From assembly GCA_963693315.1 (NCBI GenBank), contig OY856188.1, positions 218,807,789 to 218,871,788 of the forward strand: a DNA stretch of 64,000 nt, in the 5' to 3' direction. The stretch comes from Diogma glabrata. Its lineage: Eukaryota > Arthropoda > Insecta > Diptera > Cylindrotomidae. Made by a program: the position numbers and the translations under genes. Below the pieces are notes generated by a model. It was given only the letters and a program-made list of their open reading frames with translations, had not been told where the DNA came from and did not search any database. Each line of letters opens with the position of its first letter. Position 1 is the stretch's first letter. Below are positions 1 to 11,476 of this stretch, one piece after another.

Positions 1-1119
1 ATTAAGTAAATACGAATATCCATGATAGCACTTTCATTATTACACCAAAATATTAGCAATAGTATTGTATTTAAACAAAGTCATGCGGAAATTATAAATA
101 TTTACATAAAACTTATCGGACAATTTCTTTTACTATATAAGAATCATAATTATTATATATCAACAGTATAATAAAAGTTTAATCGATTTTATTTATAAAC
201 AAACTTGAATTTCTTTTTTGAGGAAGTTTTCAATATATGATTATGAATCATTAACGGTCTGATAATTTTTCATCTTCACGAGTAATAAAATTAATAAAAA
301 CAAAATATTACAAAATAAATTATATTAACAAATTGTACATTGTCATGTAAAGTGAACAAATTAAAAATGATTTAAATGCAGTAAGTGTATAAGTTATGTT
401 AAAGCTTTGTAAATTTCTTACGTAATTTAACCGCAAAAAATATTATGTAACTAATACGCAATTATTTTTATTTTAAAATTATATGTAATTATTTAATTAG
501 TTTACTATAAAAATTTTTTCTAATTGCTCACTGAAGACCTACTAGAAGATTCATAACGGAAGCTGTTATCGTCTGTAATGTTTGAATTTAGTTTTCGTAA
601 TTACAAATAATATAAAGGTAATCAGATAACTAACCATCAATATATTTTAATATATTGTAATGTTTTTGCATCACTTATTGTGAACTAATAAAAGTATAGT
701 AATATTTAAAAAAAAAATTAAAAGCAATTTTATTAAAAAATTTTGTATCGTAGTTTGGAGTAATATTTGACAATGATAATATAAGCGCAGTTTGAGATCA
801 ACGAAACAGAAATTTAAAAAAAAGAAAATTATAATAAACAATTTACAGTTTTAAAATTATTTTTGCTAACATCAAAAGAATACAATAATCATTTCTATTT
901 CCAGAAAACAAAGCAAAAACATTATAATAAATTTTGAAATAAAGTAAAAATCAAAAAAATTTATATATTCCAATACTTTCACTTCGAAATTTGTCATCTA
1001 ATCTTATTGACATACAAATGTTCTGGGCTCGTTGGTGATTAAAAGCCTAAATTGCTTCATAATTTTATTTCTGATCTACGGTTGATATAATATAATTAAT
1101 TTGATGTTTTGGTTATAAT
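1..1119. other. AT-rich DNA, no recognised gene
   Basis: No open frame of meaningful length and no recognised repeat. Runs of A and T and short homopolymers dominate. It ends where the long inverted repeat at 1120 begins. Confidence 0.6.
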
Positions 1120-1399
1120 CCAGTCATTTTAGAAGTTTTAAGCCCCAATCTGCGGAAAAATTCCTATTGAGCTGAATTTTTGTACGCACCTTTGTTATGG
1201 CATTTTAATGAATATGTGAAAAATCGACATTGATATCGTGCCGACTAAAAAAGTTATGAAGGTCAAAAGGTCGCGAAAATCAGTTTTCCGCGAATATCTC
1301 GCGACCTATTGGTCAGAGGCAACAGAAGTCAGAGCAAAAATTGTTCATCGTGAAATTATCTACAAAAAATGGTTGGTGCATTTTTCTGAAAGATCAACC
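1120..1399 (+). repeat. Left terminal inverted repeat
   Basis: Pairs with 3395-3664. Shared blocks include the GGTCGCGAAAATCAGTTTTC segment and the stretch through GTTCATCGTGAAATTATC. The small open frame starting at 1238 lies wholly in this repeat and is not taken as a gene. Confidence 0.8.
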
Positions 1400-1409
1400 A
1401 GTTTTGGAG

Positions 1410-1810
1410 TAGAACGATTTTTGTAGTCGAATTCTAAAAAAATAACTAAGATCGTTCGTTTTTCACCTATAACTATTTCAATTTTGATTTAAAAAAAAAA
1501 TTTTGTCAACAAAGGTTGTAGATCTTAAAAAAATACATCGGTTTTTTCCTTTGTTCATGCAAAAAAAAATTTTTTCAAGCTTAAAAAGAACGATTTTTTG
1601 TAGTCGAATTTTAAAAAAATAACAAATATCGTTCGTTTTCCGCCTATAACTATTTCAGTTTTGATTTTACAAAAATATTTTGTCAAAAAAAAGTTGTAGA
1701 TCTTAAAAAAATACATCGATTTTCTTCTTTGTTCAAGCAAAAAAAAATTTTTACAGGCTTAAAAAGAACGATGTTTTGTAGTAGAATTTTAAAAAAATAA
1801 CTAATATCGT
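1410..1810 (-). repeat. 177-bp tandem units, inverted orientation
   Basis: Blocks beginning near AAGCTTAAAAAGAACGAT recur at about 1578 and 1756, preceded by a partial unit near 1410. They are the reverse complement of the units in 1820-2640, so the two arrays face each other about a centre near 1815. Confidence 0.75.
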
Positions 1811-1819
1811 TAGTTTTTC

Positions 1820-2640
1820 GCAAATTTTTTTTCTTGAACGAAGAAGAAAATCGATGTATTTTCTAAGATCTACAACTTTTGTCGACGAAATTTTTTTGTG
1901 AAATCAAAACTGAAATAGTTATAGGCGAAAAACGAACGATATTTGTTTATTTTTTAAAATTCGACTTCAAAAAATCGTTCTTTTTAAGCTTGTGAAAAAT
2001 TTTTTTTGCTTGAACAAAGAAGAAAATCGATGTATTTTTTTAAGATCTACAACTTTTGGTTGGATAATTTTTTTTGTAAAATCAAAATTGAAATAGTTAT
2101 AGGCGAAAAACTAACGATATTTGTTATTTTTTTAAAATTCGACTACAAAAAATCGTTCTTTTTAAGCTTGTAAAAATTATTTTTTGCTTGAACAAAGAAG
2201 AAAATCGATGCATTTTTTTAAGATCTACAACTTTTGTTGACAAAGTTTTTTTATAAAATCAAAACTGAAATAGGTATAGGTGAAAAACGAACGATATTTG
2301 TTATTTTTTTAAAATTCGACTACAAAAAATCGTTCTTTTTAAGCTTGAAAAAAATTTTTTTGCTTAAACAAAGAAAAAAATCGATGTTTTTTTTCAAGAT
2401 CCACAACTTTTGCTCACACAATTTTTTTTTAAATCAACAACGAAATAGTTATAGGCGAAAAACGAACGATATTAGTGATTTTTTTAAAATTCGACTATAA
2501 AAAATCGACCTCTTTTAGCTTTAAAATTTTGTTTTCATATAAACAAAGAAAAACTCGATGTGTCTGTACAAGATCTACAACTTTTGCTCATACAATTTTT
2601 TTGTAAAATCAAAACTGAAAAAATTATATGTGAAAAGCTG
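1820..2640 (+). repeat. 177-bp tandem array
   Basis: The block AAAAAATCGTTCTTTTTAAG recurs near 1966, 2144 and 2322, with a diverged copy near 2497, giving a period close to 177 bp. Each unit also carries AAGATCTACAACTTTTG and ATAGTTATAGGCGAAAAACG. The open frame at 2234-2500 is a by-product of the repeat. Confidence 0.8.
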
Positions 2641-2804
2641 ATTGTATGTCGTTTTCCTTGCCCCTTGAACATAAAAAATAAAATGGCGAGTGGTAAATTT
2701 TTTTTAAAAATCTGAAAAAACTCAGGAATGCATTTAGACCATAAAGAACCTAATTCCGGTACGAGGTTGTGACAATTAAAACAAAGCTGATTTAGTGGGA
2801 CACC

Positions 2805-3176
<372 letters not shown>

Positions 3177-3394
3177 TATAAGATAGTAATAAGTTTATTC
3201 TTTGTTGTATTTTTCAGTTTTTAAATAAAAAACTCTTCAGTTTTAAATAAAAAACCTTTTATTACATATCCATGGATTATGCCTACTGGGGAAACCATGT
3301 AAAAAAAACGCGCCTTGCATTCTACCTCGAGGGTGGTGCGGAAACGAATGCAAAATCATAATGTAGTCGCTTTCTCAGCGCTCTGTTAAAAAAC

Positions 3395-3664
3395 GGTTGA
3401 TCTTACAGAAAAATGCTCCATTCATTTTTTGTAGATAATTTCACGATGAACAATTTTTGCTATGACCTCAGTTGACCTCTGACCAATAGGTCGCGAAATA
3501 TTCGCGGAAAACTGATTTTCGCGACCTTTTGACCTTCATAATTTTTTAGCCGGCATGATATCAATGTCGATTTTTCAAATATTCATTAAAATGCCGTATT
3601 AAAGGTGTAAACAAAAATTCAGCTCAATAGGAATTTTTCCGCAGTTAAAACCTATAATGACTGG
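3395..3664 (-). repeat. Right terminal inverted repeat
   Basis: Reverse complement of 1120-1399, ending TGACTGG at 3664. Confidence 0.8.
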
Positions 3665-5004
3665 ACTATTACTAGATATTTGATTAAACCAAAACGAAAG
3701 CTAAGGTCCACGTAATTATCTATTTATCGGCATTGTTCATGTTGATTAAACTCCATTACAAATTATAATTTGTGTATTCCAAAAAAAAAATTCGATTTTT
3801 AAATAACAGGATGAACGAATGTTGTACAAAATATTGGCAGAAGGCTACCGAAACAATTAAAATCAAAATAAGCTATAAATTAAGTTTTCTTTACTTATAA
3901 TTTTCAAAAAGTTTAATTTAAAAATAATGCTATTCGAGGACATATAAAAAATTATTTTTGTTTTCTACACTTTGTTTATCGAAAACAAATGAAACCTTGA
4001 ATATATTTGAAAACATTTCAAAACAAAAGTTTGGTTAAACTTTGATTAACATCAACAAATAAATCTAAATTAATAGAAATTGTCATCAAAAGCTTTACAT
4101 TATAGAAAAAAATTAAGTTGAGAAACATTAAAATTGTTGACACAATTATTTTAGTACGGATATGAGCTTCAGAATAGTGAAGGTTTTCTTAAAAACTATG
4201 CCTCAGTTCACTATGTTTTATGATTTCAAACTGTACACAATGAATACAAATACTGTTTAAACACAATTGGTTGTTAAAGTGTTTAAAATTGATTTATTCA
4301 TGTTAAATGAACTTGAAATTTTTAAATAAAATCAGAATTCATTAGATTAATAAACATCCGCTCTTTTGGATTATAATATACCACGGAAGTAAGGAAATCA
4401 AGATAAACATTTCAGAATTTTGTGTTAAACATATATTGTTAATTGTGCAATTACACTTTTCCGATAAGAAAAAAATTATTTAAAAGCTTGTCTTGTTATT
4501 AATCCGTCAGTATCCTTTTAATCTTTATGAGCTTAAATGATATATGTTTATAATAGATTCATGCTACGCTTTGAATGGATTATGTAAATAGTTATATCTT
4601 TTGGTTGTTTCTTAATATTAAAAGAATTTTATTACAATAAAAAAGGCAGTAAAAGACAAAATTAATTAATGTATGTGACGCAGCCAACAATTATTTGGTA
4701 AAATTTGACTTAATGAAATGTTAATCCCATTTCTTATGATTTAATTTGGTTGTTGAACTAAGGTTATGAGTACACATACTAACAGTTACAAAATTATAAT
4801 TTTTATAATGCATGTTTTAAGAGTTAAAAAGAAATTTAGGTTTGAGAACAATAAATAATTTTTTTATTTTTTGAGAAACAGGTGAACGTGTTTTTATATC
4901 ATAAAGTTATCAGGTTGTTTTTTCGTTTGAAAGCTATCAAAGATGTTTGCAATGCCGACGTGGCTAGTAGAACAGGTTTATTTACGATATATCACAAAGA
5001 TATT
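3665..5004. other. AT-rich DNA, no recognised gene
   Basis: No open frame above background and no repeat match to the rest of the window was noticed. Confidence 0.55.
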
Positions 5005-5099
5005 GATTAATTAGAAAAATGATTAAAGTTGATTGAACAACATAACTTGACCATTTATGATTTTCCTGAAACCTGGCGTATTAAGGTACAATTAGACGA

Positions 5100-7186
5100 T
5101 ATCATTTAAGTGAAATATCATTTCGAGAGAGATCTCACTAAAATGAGATGCTTGTTTATACCAGAACAAAAGTGAGGTCAAATATAAAAATAAAAGTGAT
5201 AAACCAATTGTAAAATTTCGCATCACTTGCTCAAGTGACTATTTAGAAGTACACACTTTTGTGATAAAGATATTTAAAAAGGGACAAGAGGTTTCCATCA
5301 TTTCACTAGCATGAGAATCCAAAAATTGCAAACAGTTGAAGAATTCTCATTTATTTAAAGAATTTTCTTTTGTTCTGTTACCCGATTTTTTTGTAGGCTT
5401 TCGTGTTTATAACGAGTCCCATTGGTGAGAGTAAACTATGGTTTTAGGGTGCCGTACTTTCAAAAAGTAAAAACGGTAACCTATTAGTAAAATTTTGGTG
5501 TCCATCTGAGTTTCTACATAATCGATTTTCTCACAAATTATAAGTACTATGATAAATATGAATATTTGTTTTTAACCGACTTAAAAAAAGAAAATTCTAT
5601 GTCTCATTTTGGTTTTTTTATGCATGTTCACCGATTTCTCAAAAACGGCTAGTTCTATTTGGATGATTTAAATTAAATTCTGCTAGAGAAGTTCCAAGAT
5701 GGTCCCATATTTTTTGCTATGACGTGAAAAATGCCGTTTTTCAGAAAATCGATAATAACTGTGTTTTTTTATAATTAATCACCGATTTCTCAAAAACGGC
5801 TCATTCGATTTGGATGATTTAAATTGTATTCTATTAAGGTACATTCTGGGGTGGCCCCATTTTTTTCTCTTTGATGTATTGTTGTAAATGTATTTCTTAT
5901 GTATTTTTGATGATTCCTTCGAACCAGTTTATTCTATTTGGATGGCTTGAGCTGCATTATATTGCTTTAGATGCCGAGCTGGTCCTATATATTTTTCCAT
6001 GATAGCAAATATTTTGATTTCTTAAAAAAAATATTGCAACGCTGTTGCATAGGCTGACTTCATCACACCTTTGGAAACATAGTGTTCTGGATAAGTGAGC
6101 TAATATCCGTCAAATGCTTTAATTAAAGACTAACCAATGTTATAGATTTCGCGAAGTTCTAATTACAAAAATATTAAAGAAAGCAGTAGTATTTCAACAA
6201 ACATAAATTATGTTGTAAGAGAAAAAGCAAAAAAAAATTTAGCCGGCAGCGACAAACCGGAAGTTGGGATGCAGAACTGTTGTGAAACGTACTAAATGCT
6301 AACATGGTGGAAAAAAACCACCTGTGGAAAAAACATGGTGGAAAAAACCACATGTGTTATGGCGGACCCCCTAGCCCTTTATCCAATGTACTCCAAAAGC
6401 TGATAAAATCTTTTTCATATTACTCTAAAGCTTTTTCCAACGTTTCATGAAAATCGAACGGTAATTGTAGGCTACAGTAGGGATAATCGCCAGAAAAAAA
6501 CATTTTAACCGGAAGTGAAAAACCGGAAGTTGGTATGCAGAAATATTGGAAACAGTACTAAAACCTTATATTACAAGTTTTCATAAGATCATAGTCCGGG
6601 ATTAGAAGTTATTTTAGATTTAAACTTAGAGGTGTTCGGGAGACCCCCCGCCATTTTGTCCAAATTTGAAATGAATCCAGGTCTTCCATTTTTAAATGAA
6701 CTTGGATCATTTGCCAAACGGTTAGAACATGTTTCTTTCAGTGCGTATAGGAAGAAAGCAAACTATATACAGAAGAAAATAAAAACAAAAAATTACAGTA
6801 AATACAAACATAATTTTCAAAAAATAACCGAACTCGATAAATTTTTTGATTATTTTTTCGTCTCTGACTCCGACTCTACCCTCTAGGTACTATTCCTGCC
6901 GACTCCGACTCCTCGACGCCGTAGTCCTGGTGTAACTGCACCGGTAACATGCATATAAAATTAAAGAAGACACCATAAAATGAGATGAAATTTAAACAAG
7001 TTTAAAAAGTAAAGTGAGATGCAATTTACCTTTTGATTCTGTTTACACGTTATCACTCGGCTAGTGATATATCACTTTGAAATTATAAGATGACGTGATG
7101 TCTCATTTTATGAATGAGATGTTAGTTGAGACGTTATCATCTAGTGAGTCTAAACATTTTTGGAGTGAGTTTTCACTTAAATGATA
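5100..7186. mobile_element. TIR element with perfect 16-bp ends, nested in family B
   Basis: Both ends carry the same 16 bp, TATCATTTAAGTGAAA at 5100 and its exact complement ending at 7186. Subterminal sequence on both sides is rich in short motifs of the kind AAGTGAT, ATCACTT and AAAATGAGATG. The interior includes a CCGGAAGT repeat block (6030-6715), a duplicated block around 5630 and 5780, and a GACTCCGACTC-rich stretch near 6866-6925. No transposase is seen, so it would be non-autonomous. The target-site duplication could not be fixed. Confidence 0.6.
6030..6715 (+). repeat. CCGGAAGT-motif interspersed repeat, copy 1
   Basis: Matches 17145-18280 in opposite orientation: shared blocks include GCATAGGCTGACTTCATCAC near the left end, CCGGAAGT doublets flanking a dozen bases (6248-6264, 6512-6528), and AATCCAGGTCTTCCATTTTT near the right end. 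The open frame 6632-6886 overlaps this repeat and is not considered a gene. Confidence 0.65.
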
Positions 7187-8110
7187 CCGTGTGATATTAC
7201 TTTAAGTAATATGGACAAAATAAAAAATACTACTAATTTTACAATTTTGTTTAAAGTGCGTATTTTTAGCATAGGGAACACCAAAAATGCTTGAAAAATG
7301 AAAATGTAGCAAATCCGAGGTAAATTTGAAATTAAATTGCTCAAGAACGGTTATACCGATTTCAACAACCTTTTTTTTGTTTGATAGGTGATGAATTACT
7401 CGTTTGAAAAAAAATTAGTTAATTGTTTTTGTAATTAATTTTAAAATTAAAATATTAAAAAACTTTTTTAAAGATGACGCTAGGATCGAAGATCAATTCA
7501 AATTTAATTTTTTGTTGTTTAAAAAAGTTTCTATTTTTACTCTAAAATATGCCAAATTAACAAAGAGGCTAATTCGTATTCTTGAGATATTGATAATATT
7601 AAAAATTTGTAGTCCGACTAATTTTTATCACCAAAAACTTTTAACCACTGAAGTTTGAAAAAATGATTAAAAATTAGAATTGTTGTCGTTCTAAAATCTT
7701 GGCAATTAAATATCTCAAGAACACGAATTCACGCTTCTTTGTAAATTTGGCATATTTGAAAGTAAAAATAGAAGTACTTTAAAAAAAATAGATTAAATTC
7801 CAATTGATCTTTACGCCATCTTTGAAAAAGTTTTTTTATATTTTAATTTTAAAATTAATTACAAAATCGTTTTTCAAAAGATTTACTAATCCCCTATAAA
7901 TCAAAAAAAAAGTTTGTTGAAATACGTATAGTCTTTCTTGAGCAATATAATTTCAAAGTTACATCGGATTCCCCTATGCTTAAACTATGGACTTCTAAAA
8001 AAAAAAATTTTAAAATAAGTTTTGTTTTTTTACTTATATGACAAGTTTCAAGAAAATCAAAAATGGTCAAGTTCAAATTTTGACTTTTTCACTTGCATAG
8101 ATCATTTTTC

Positions 8111-8342
8111 CATCATATATGGTATGCAATTATTACGCAGTTGAAAAGGTTGGCGGTTATTTTTGCCGAAGCTTAGATTTGTTTTTAAATTTTGATATCT
8201 GGGCTTCGTAAGTCAAGGCATTGAAAAAACTGAGTTTTAACAAAAGGACGTAGGTAACCATTTGCAAAATTAAAATTCAAAAATTAGAATATGCCTTTTT
8301 TAACAGCAAACAAAATTCAGAAAGCTATAATAGTAGATAGTT
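8111..8342. other. AT-rich DNA, nothing recognised
   Basis: Short gap between the palindromic element and the hairpin; no gene seen. Confidence 0.5.
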
Positions 8343-8443
8343 TTACTAGTGCGAATGCGTTTTCCAAATAAGAGTTAGTTTGCCGCACGACCGTAGGGAG
8401 TGCGGCAATAACTCGCGTTTGGAAAACGCATTCGCACTAGTAA
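8343..8443. repeat. 101-bp near-perfect hairpin
   Basis: ACTAGTGCGAATGCGTTTTC at 8345 is answered by its exact complement ending at 8441, with 24-bp perfect outer arms. An inner pair (AGTTAGTTTGCCGCAC and GTGCGGCAATAACT) extends the stem with small mismatches, leaving a short loop. It is markedly more GC-rich than its surroundings. Confidence 0.85.
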
Positions 8444-8506
8444 TACACACTATTTTTTGTAACAAATGCATAAAATTTATAAATATTGATTTAATTGTTA
8501 ATTTAA

Positions 8507-8728
8507 TCATTTATTTAACAAAGCTATAAACAAGTTTGAGATATTTAAATAATTAAAGTGCGGCATCTCATCTTCGTTGTAATAGTTGTAAATTATAAGA
8601 ATCCAACTACCAGTAAAAAATAAACATAAAAATTCAACTACCGGTTTTATGAAAAAACATTGGAATCCAATAAGAGCTGTCAAAATTGTAAGCATTGAAA
8701 ACCCAAATAAATTGTTTTTTCTTGCCAT
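8507..8728 (-). CDS. Possible small membrane protein, 73 aa
   Basis: Reads on the minus strand from an ATG with a favourable context (AAATGGCA) to TAA, with an AATAAA overlapping the stop. The product is not recognised. It has two hydrophobic stretches, roughly residues 11-28 and 30-48, separated by Lys-Pro, then a polar tail with an acidic NEDEMPH patch. No signal for splicing was examined and no homologue is known to me. It could be a chance frame, since AT-rich DNA readily encodes Phe/Leu/Ile runs. Listed only because the start context and layout look better than those of the other short frames. Confidence 0.15.
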   Translation of the reverse strand: MARKNNLFGFSMLTILTALIGFQCFFIKPVVEFLCLFFTGSWILIIYNYYNEDEMPHFNYLNISNLFIALLNK

Positions 8729-8995
8729 TTCAAATGATGCAATGTGTTTAAGTTGTTTTTACTATATGGTAAGTAAGTAATAAGTAATTATTATTTTGAT
8801 ATTTTAGTGCTATAAAAATATTATATATAGGATAGATTTAACTATAAATCTCACATGCAGGCGGGCTGCGTGCCAGGCATTCAAAATATTTTGTGGTTAT
8901 ATGTACGGAAAAGTAGTTTTTTCTTTTATTCTATTCTAGTACGAAATTGAATATTTTTTATACATGCTTAAAATAGGTATTTAACGATCACTTGA

Positions 8996-9120
8996 AAGCA
9001 AAAACGATAATGTATGCCTGAATTGCATACAAGATTTTTTGTATGAGTAAGATTTTTTATTATTTGCATAAATAAAAATACATATATTTACACGAAATAG
9101 TAAAATATTTTTTCGAAAAT
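8996..9120 (-). repeat. Inverted copy of family G segment
   Basis: Reverse complement of about 16195-16325: shared blocks include CAAGATTTTTTGTATGAGTA and TATTTACACGAAATAGTAAA. A further related copy is split across 23765-23820 and 24215-24310. This ties the duplicated unit to the repeat family at 15125-16850. Confidence 0.7.
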
Positions 9121-9229
9121 TTTTTTATCAAAGTAGTCTTTCGAAATAATAGTAATATAATAACTTTAGGCATTGTTATTTCAATTTTAGGCATTGTTAT
9201 TTCACTTTTAGCATTGTTATTTCAATAGG

Positions 9230-9830
9230 AAAAAAAAATTTAAAAAACACACTTTTTGAAAAACGAACTAAAAAGTAGAAAATAAATTTTGCATTAACAC
9301 CAGCGTTATGTCTTTTATAATTATATTTCCTTTGAAATTGTTAGAAGAAAAAATATTTAAATGGTATTTAACACATCTTAGCATAGATGCAAATATTAAA
9401 TTTTTGACTAAATTAAAATGCTAATTTTCGATGGACAAACAATTTTCCGTTCCCATTTGTTACATAAAATAAAAGTGGGTGGCGCATTCAGAAAGGAAAG
9501 GGAATAAACGTTGGTAGTCTCTCTTGTTAGAGATTAACATAGAATACATTTGTTCCTTTTCTATATTAATGTATGCGTCACCCACTTTTATTTTATGTAA
9601 CAAATGGGAACGGAAAACTGTTTGTCAATCGAAAATTAGCATTTTAAATTAGTCAAAAATTTAATATTTTCATCTATGCTAAGATGTGTTAAATACCATT
9701 TAAATATTTTTTCTTCTAACAATTTCAAAGGAAATATAATTATAAAAGACATAACGCTGCAGTTAATGCAAAATTTATTTTCTACTTTTTAGTTCGTTTT
9801 TCAAAAAGTGTGTTTTTTAAATTTTTTTTA
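9230..9830. repeat. 600-bp palindrome with central hairpin
   Basis: The left arm 9230-9512 and right arm 9550-9830 are reverse complements with few mismatches, about a centre near 9531. The arms meet at GTGGGTGGCGCATTCAG and its partner GTATGCGTCACCCAC. The same structure recurs at 11711-12311 in copy 2. Confidence 0.85.
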
Positions 9831-9838
9831 TTTATTTT

Positions 9839-10062
9839 TTTTTATGTAACAAATGGGAACGGAAAACTGTTTGTCAATCGAAAATTAGCATCTTAAATTA
9901 GTCAAAAATTTAATATTTGCATCTATGCTAAGATGTGTTAAATACCATTTAAATATTTTTTCTTCTAACAATTTCATTAAAGCAAAATTTATTTTCTACT
10001 TTTTAGTTCGTTTTTCAAAAAGTGTGTTTTTTAAATTTTTTTTATTTATTTTTTTATTTTAG
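9839..10062 (+). repeat. Direct repeat of palindrome right arm
   Basis: Beginning TTTATGTAACAAATGGGAAC, it repeats the right arm of the palindrome (from about 9593) but lacks an internal block of roughly 45 bp after CTAACAATTTCA. It is repeated at about 12320-12543 in copy 2. Confidence 0.8.
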
Positions 10063-10314
10063 AGTTTTTAGTTATATAATTTTACCTACAAATGAGTTAA
10101 CCACACTATTTCACAGAAAATACACCTTAAGTAAAACTAGCAATTAAATCACTTACCGAAAATTTAATATTCTTTGAAATTTAAAGTAATTTTAATAAGG
10201 TTAATTGCACTATAACGTTATTTAAACATCCAGTGTAAAATTTTAGTACGTTTTTTTTGCTCATTGTATTAAGTTTAAGTTGTACATAAATTATTAAATA
10301 TATATGTTCGCACC

Positions 10315-10835
10315 AAATGTCAAGTTTTTTTCGGAAAAAAGGTCTAAATTATAGAGCTTTTCCCTTAAAATTCGAATCGTTATATTACTGTGTGTAACTG
10401 ACAAATTACATACAGCAATGATAATTAGAAATCATTAATTATGTATTAAAATGTATTGAAAAAATAATAATTATGCAACTATAGTAAAACAAACTTAACG
10501 AGAACACAAGACAATCTGGATTTAGAAGAAATAACAATTATTTAAAATTTTCGAAATACAAATCACTCATTATTTACAATTTAAGTCCATTTTTTCATAG
10601 AAAAAAGACAAAAATGTGTAATATGTCCTCTATTATAATGATATACTCAGTATGAGCAAAATTTCAGCGCGGTAAATGGGCATTCAGATCTTATGGATTT
10701 TCTTATTTTCATACATAATAACTGATTTTTAATTATCATTGCTGTATGTAATCTGTCAAATACACCAAAATAACGATTTGAACTTTAAGAAAAAAGGTCT
10801 ATAAGCTTTGAACGAAATGTCATACTTTTATTTTT
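10315..10835. repeat. Inverted repeat pair inside duplication unit
   Basis: 10315-10450 and 10715-10835 are inverted relatives. Both carry the TTACATACAGCAATGATAAT block or its complement and the AAAAAAGGTCTA block. The structure is present again 2481 bp downstream. Confidence 0.65.
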
Positions 10836-11476
10836 TTTTGTGTTCATTATTTATAATGTAAGGCCTTTTGTCCATATGAAATGACACAAACATGTATGAT
10901 GTCTATGATTATAATGATATACACAGTATTACCAAAATTCCTTCGCTCAAAATGAGTCAACCAGAGGATGAGGATTTCAGTGCAATTCTTTAAGGCCTTT
11001 CAGAATGAAGAAAAATTTGAATTTTTTTTCTTCAGATTTATAAAGTTTTTTGCTTTAAAATTTTAGAAATACGTACTGACTGCTTCAACAAACTTGTCTT
11101 TTCAATTTGGGATCAATATAATGGGAAGTTACTGAAAAATGAATCACAAAATTCCACCCATCAAAGCTCTCAAGAGTCAATTTAAATAATGGGAACATAA
11201 TGGGAAGTTACTGAAAAATGAATCACAAAATTCCACCCATCAAATCTCTCAAGAGTCAAGTTAAATAAAGGTGTGTAAAAAGGCCTGCTTTATGTACAAT
11301 TTTTGAATCGCAAAAACGAATTTTATGGTTTACTCGTACTAAAAAATATTTTTTTATTCGCCTATGTAAAGAGTTACTTTATTACTGTGATTTGCGTACA
11401 GATGTAAAGGTAATATTACCCATGGTAAAATTACCGGTAAAATCGGTAATATTACGTAATATTACCTAGGCTTGGC

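Larger units (their letters stand above)
5005..8110. mobile_element. Palindromic element (family B), split by another insertion
   Basis: The flank at 5005-5097 (containing AACTTGACCATTTATGATTT) and the segment 7190-7600 form the left arm; 7690-8110 is the right arm, its reverse complement, ending AAAAATGGTCAAGTTC. The centre is near 7640. A related, better preserved copy lies at 30750-31400 and a fragment at 26600-26800. The left arm is broken by the element at 5100-7186. No coding capacity is visible, and the small frame at 7894-8076 lies within the right arm. Confidence 0.6.
8996..11476. repeat. Tandem duplication, copy 1 (2481 bp)
   Basis: Sequence from AAGCAAAAACGATAATGTAT at 8996 recurs at 11477, and the two copies run in parallel to about 11476 and 13957. 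Only about a dozen differences were noticed (for example CGCTGCAGTT versus CGCTGGAGTT, one T-run difference, and an indel near 11310 and 13790), so the copies are about 99% alike. Copy 1 ends inside the first 80 bp of the hAT element that is complete in copy 2 (13876-15124). No gene is seen inside. Confidence 0.93.

Noticed and set aside
1238..1426. 62-codon frame as a gene
   Set aside because: It lies wholly inside the terminal inverted repeat of a foldback-like element and has no recognisable domain.
2234..2500. 88-codon frame with internal repeats
   Set aside because: It is produced by the 177-bp tandem array.
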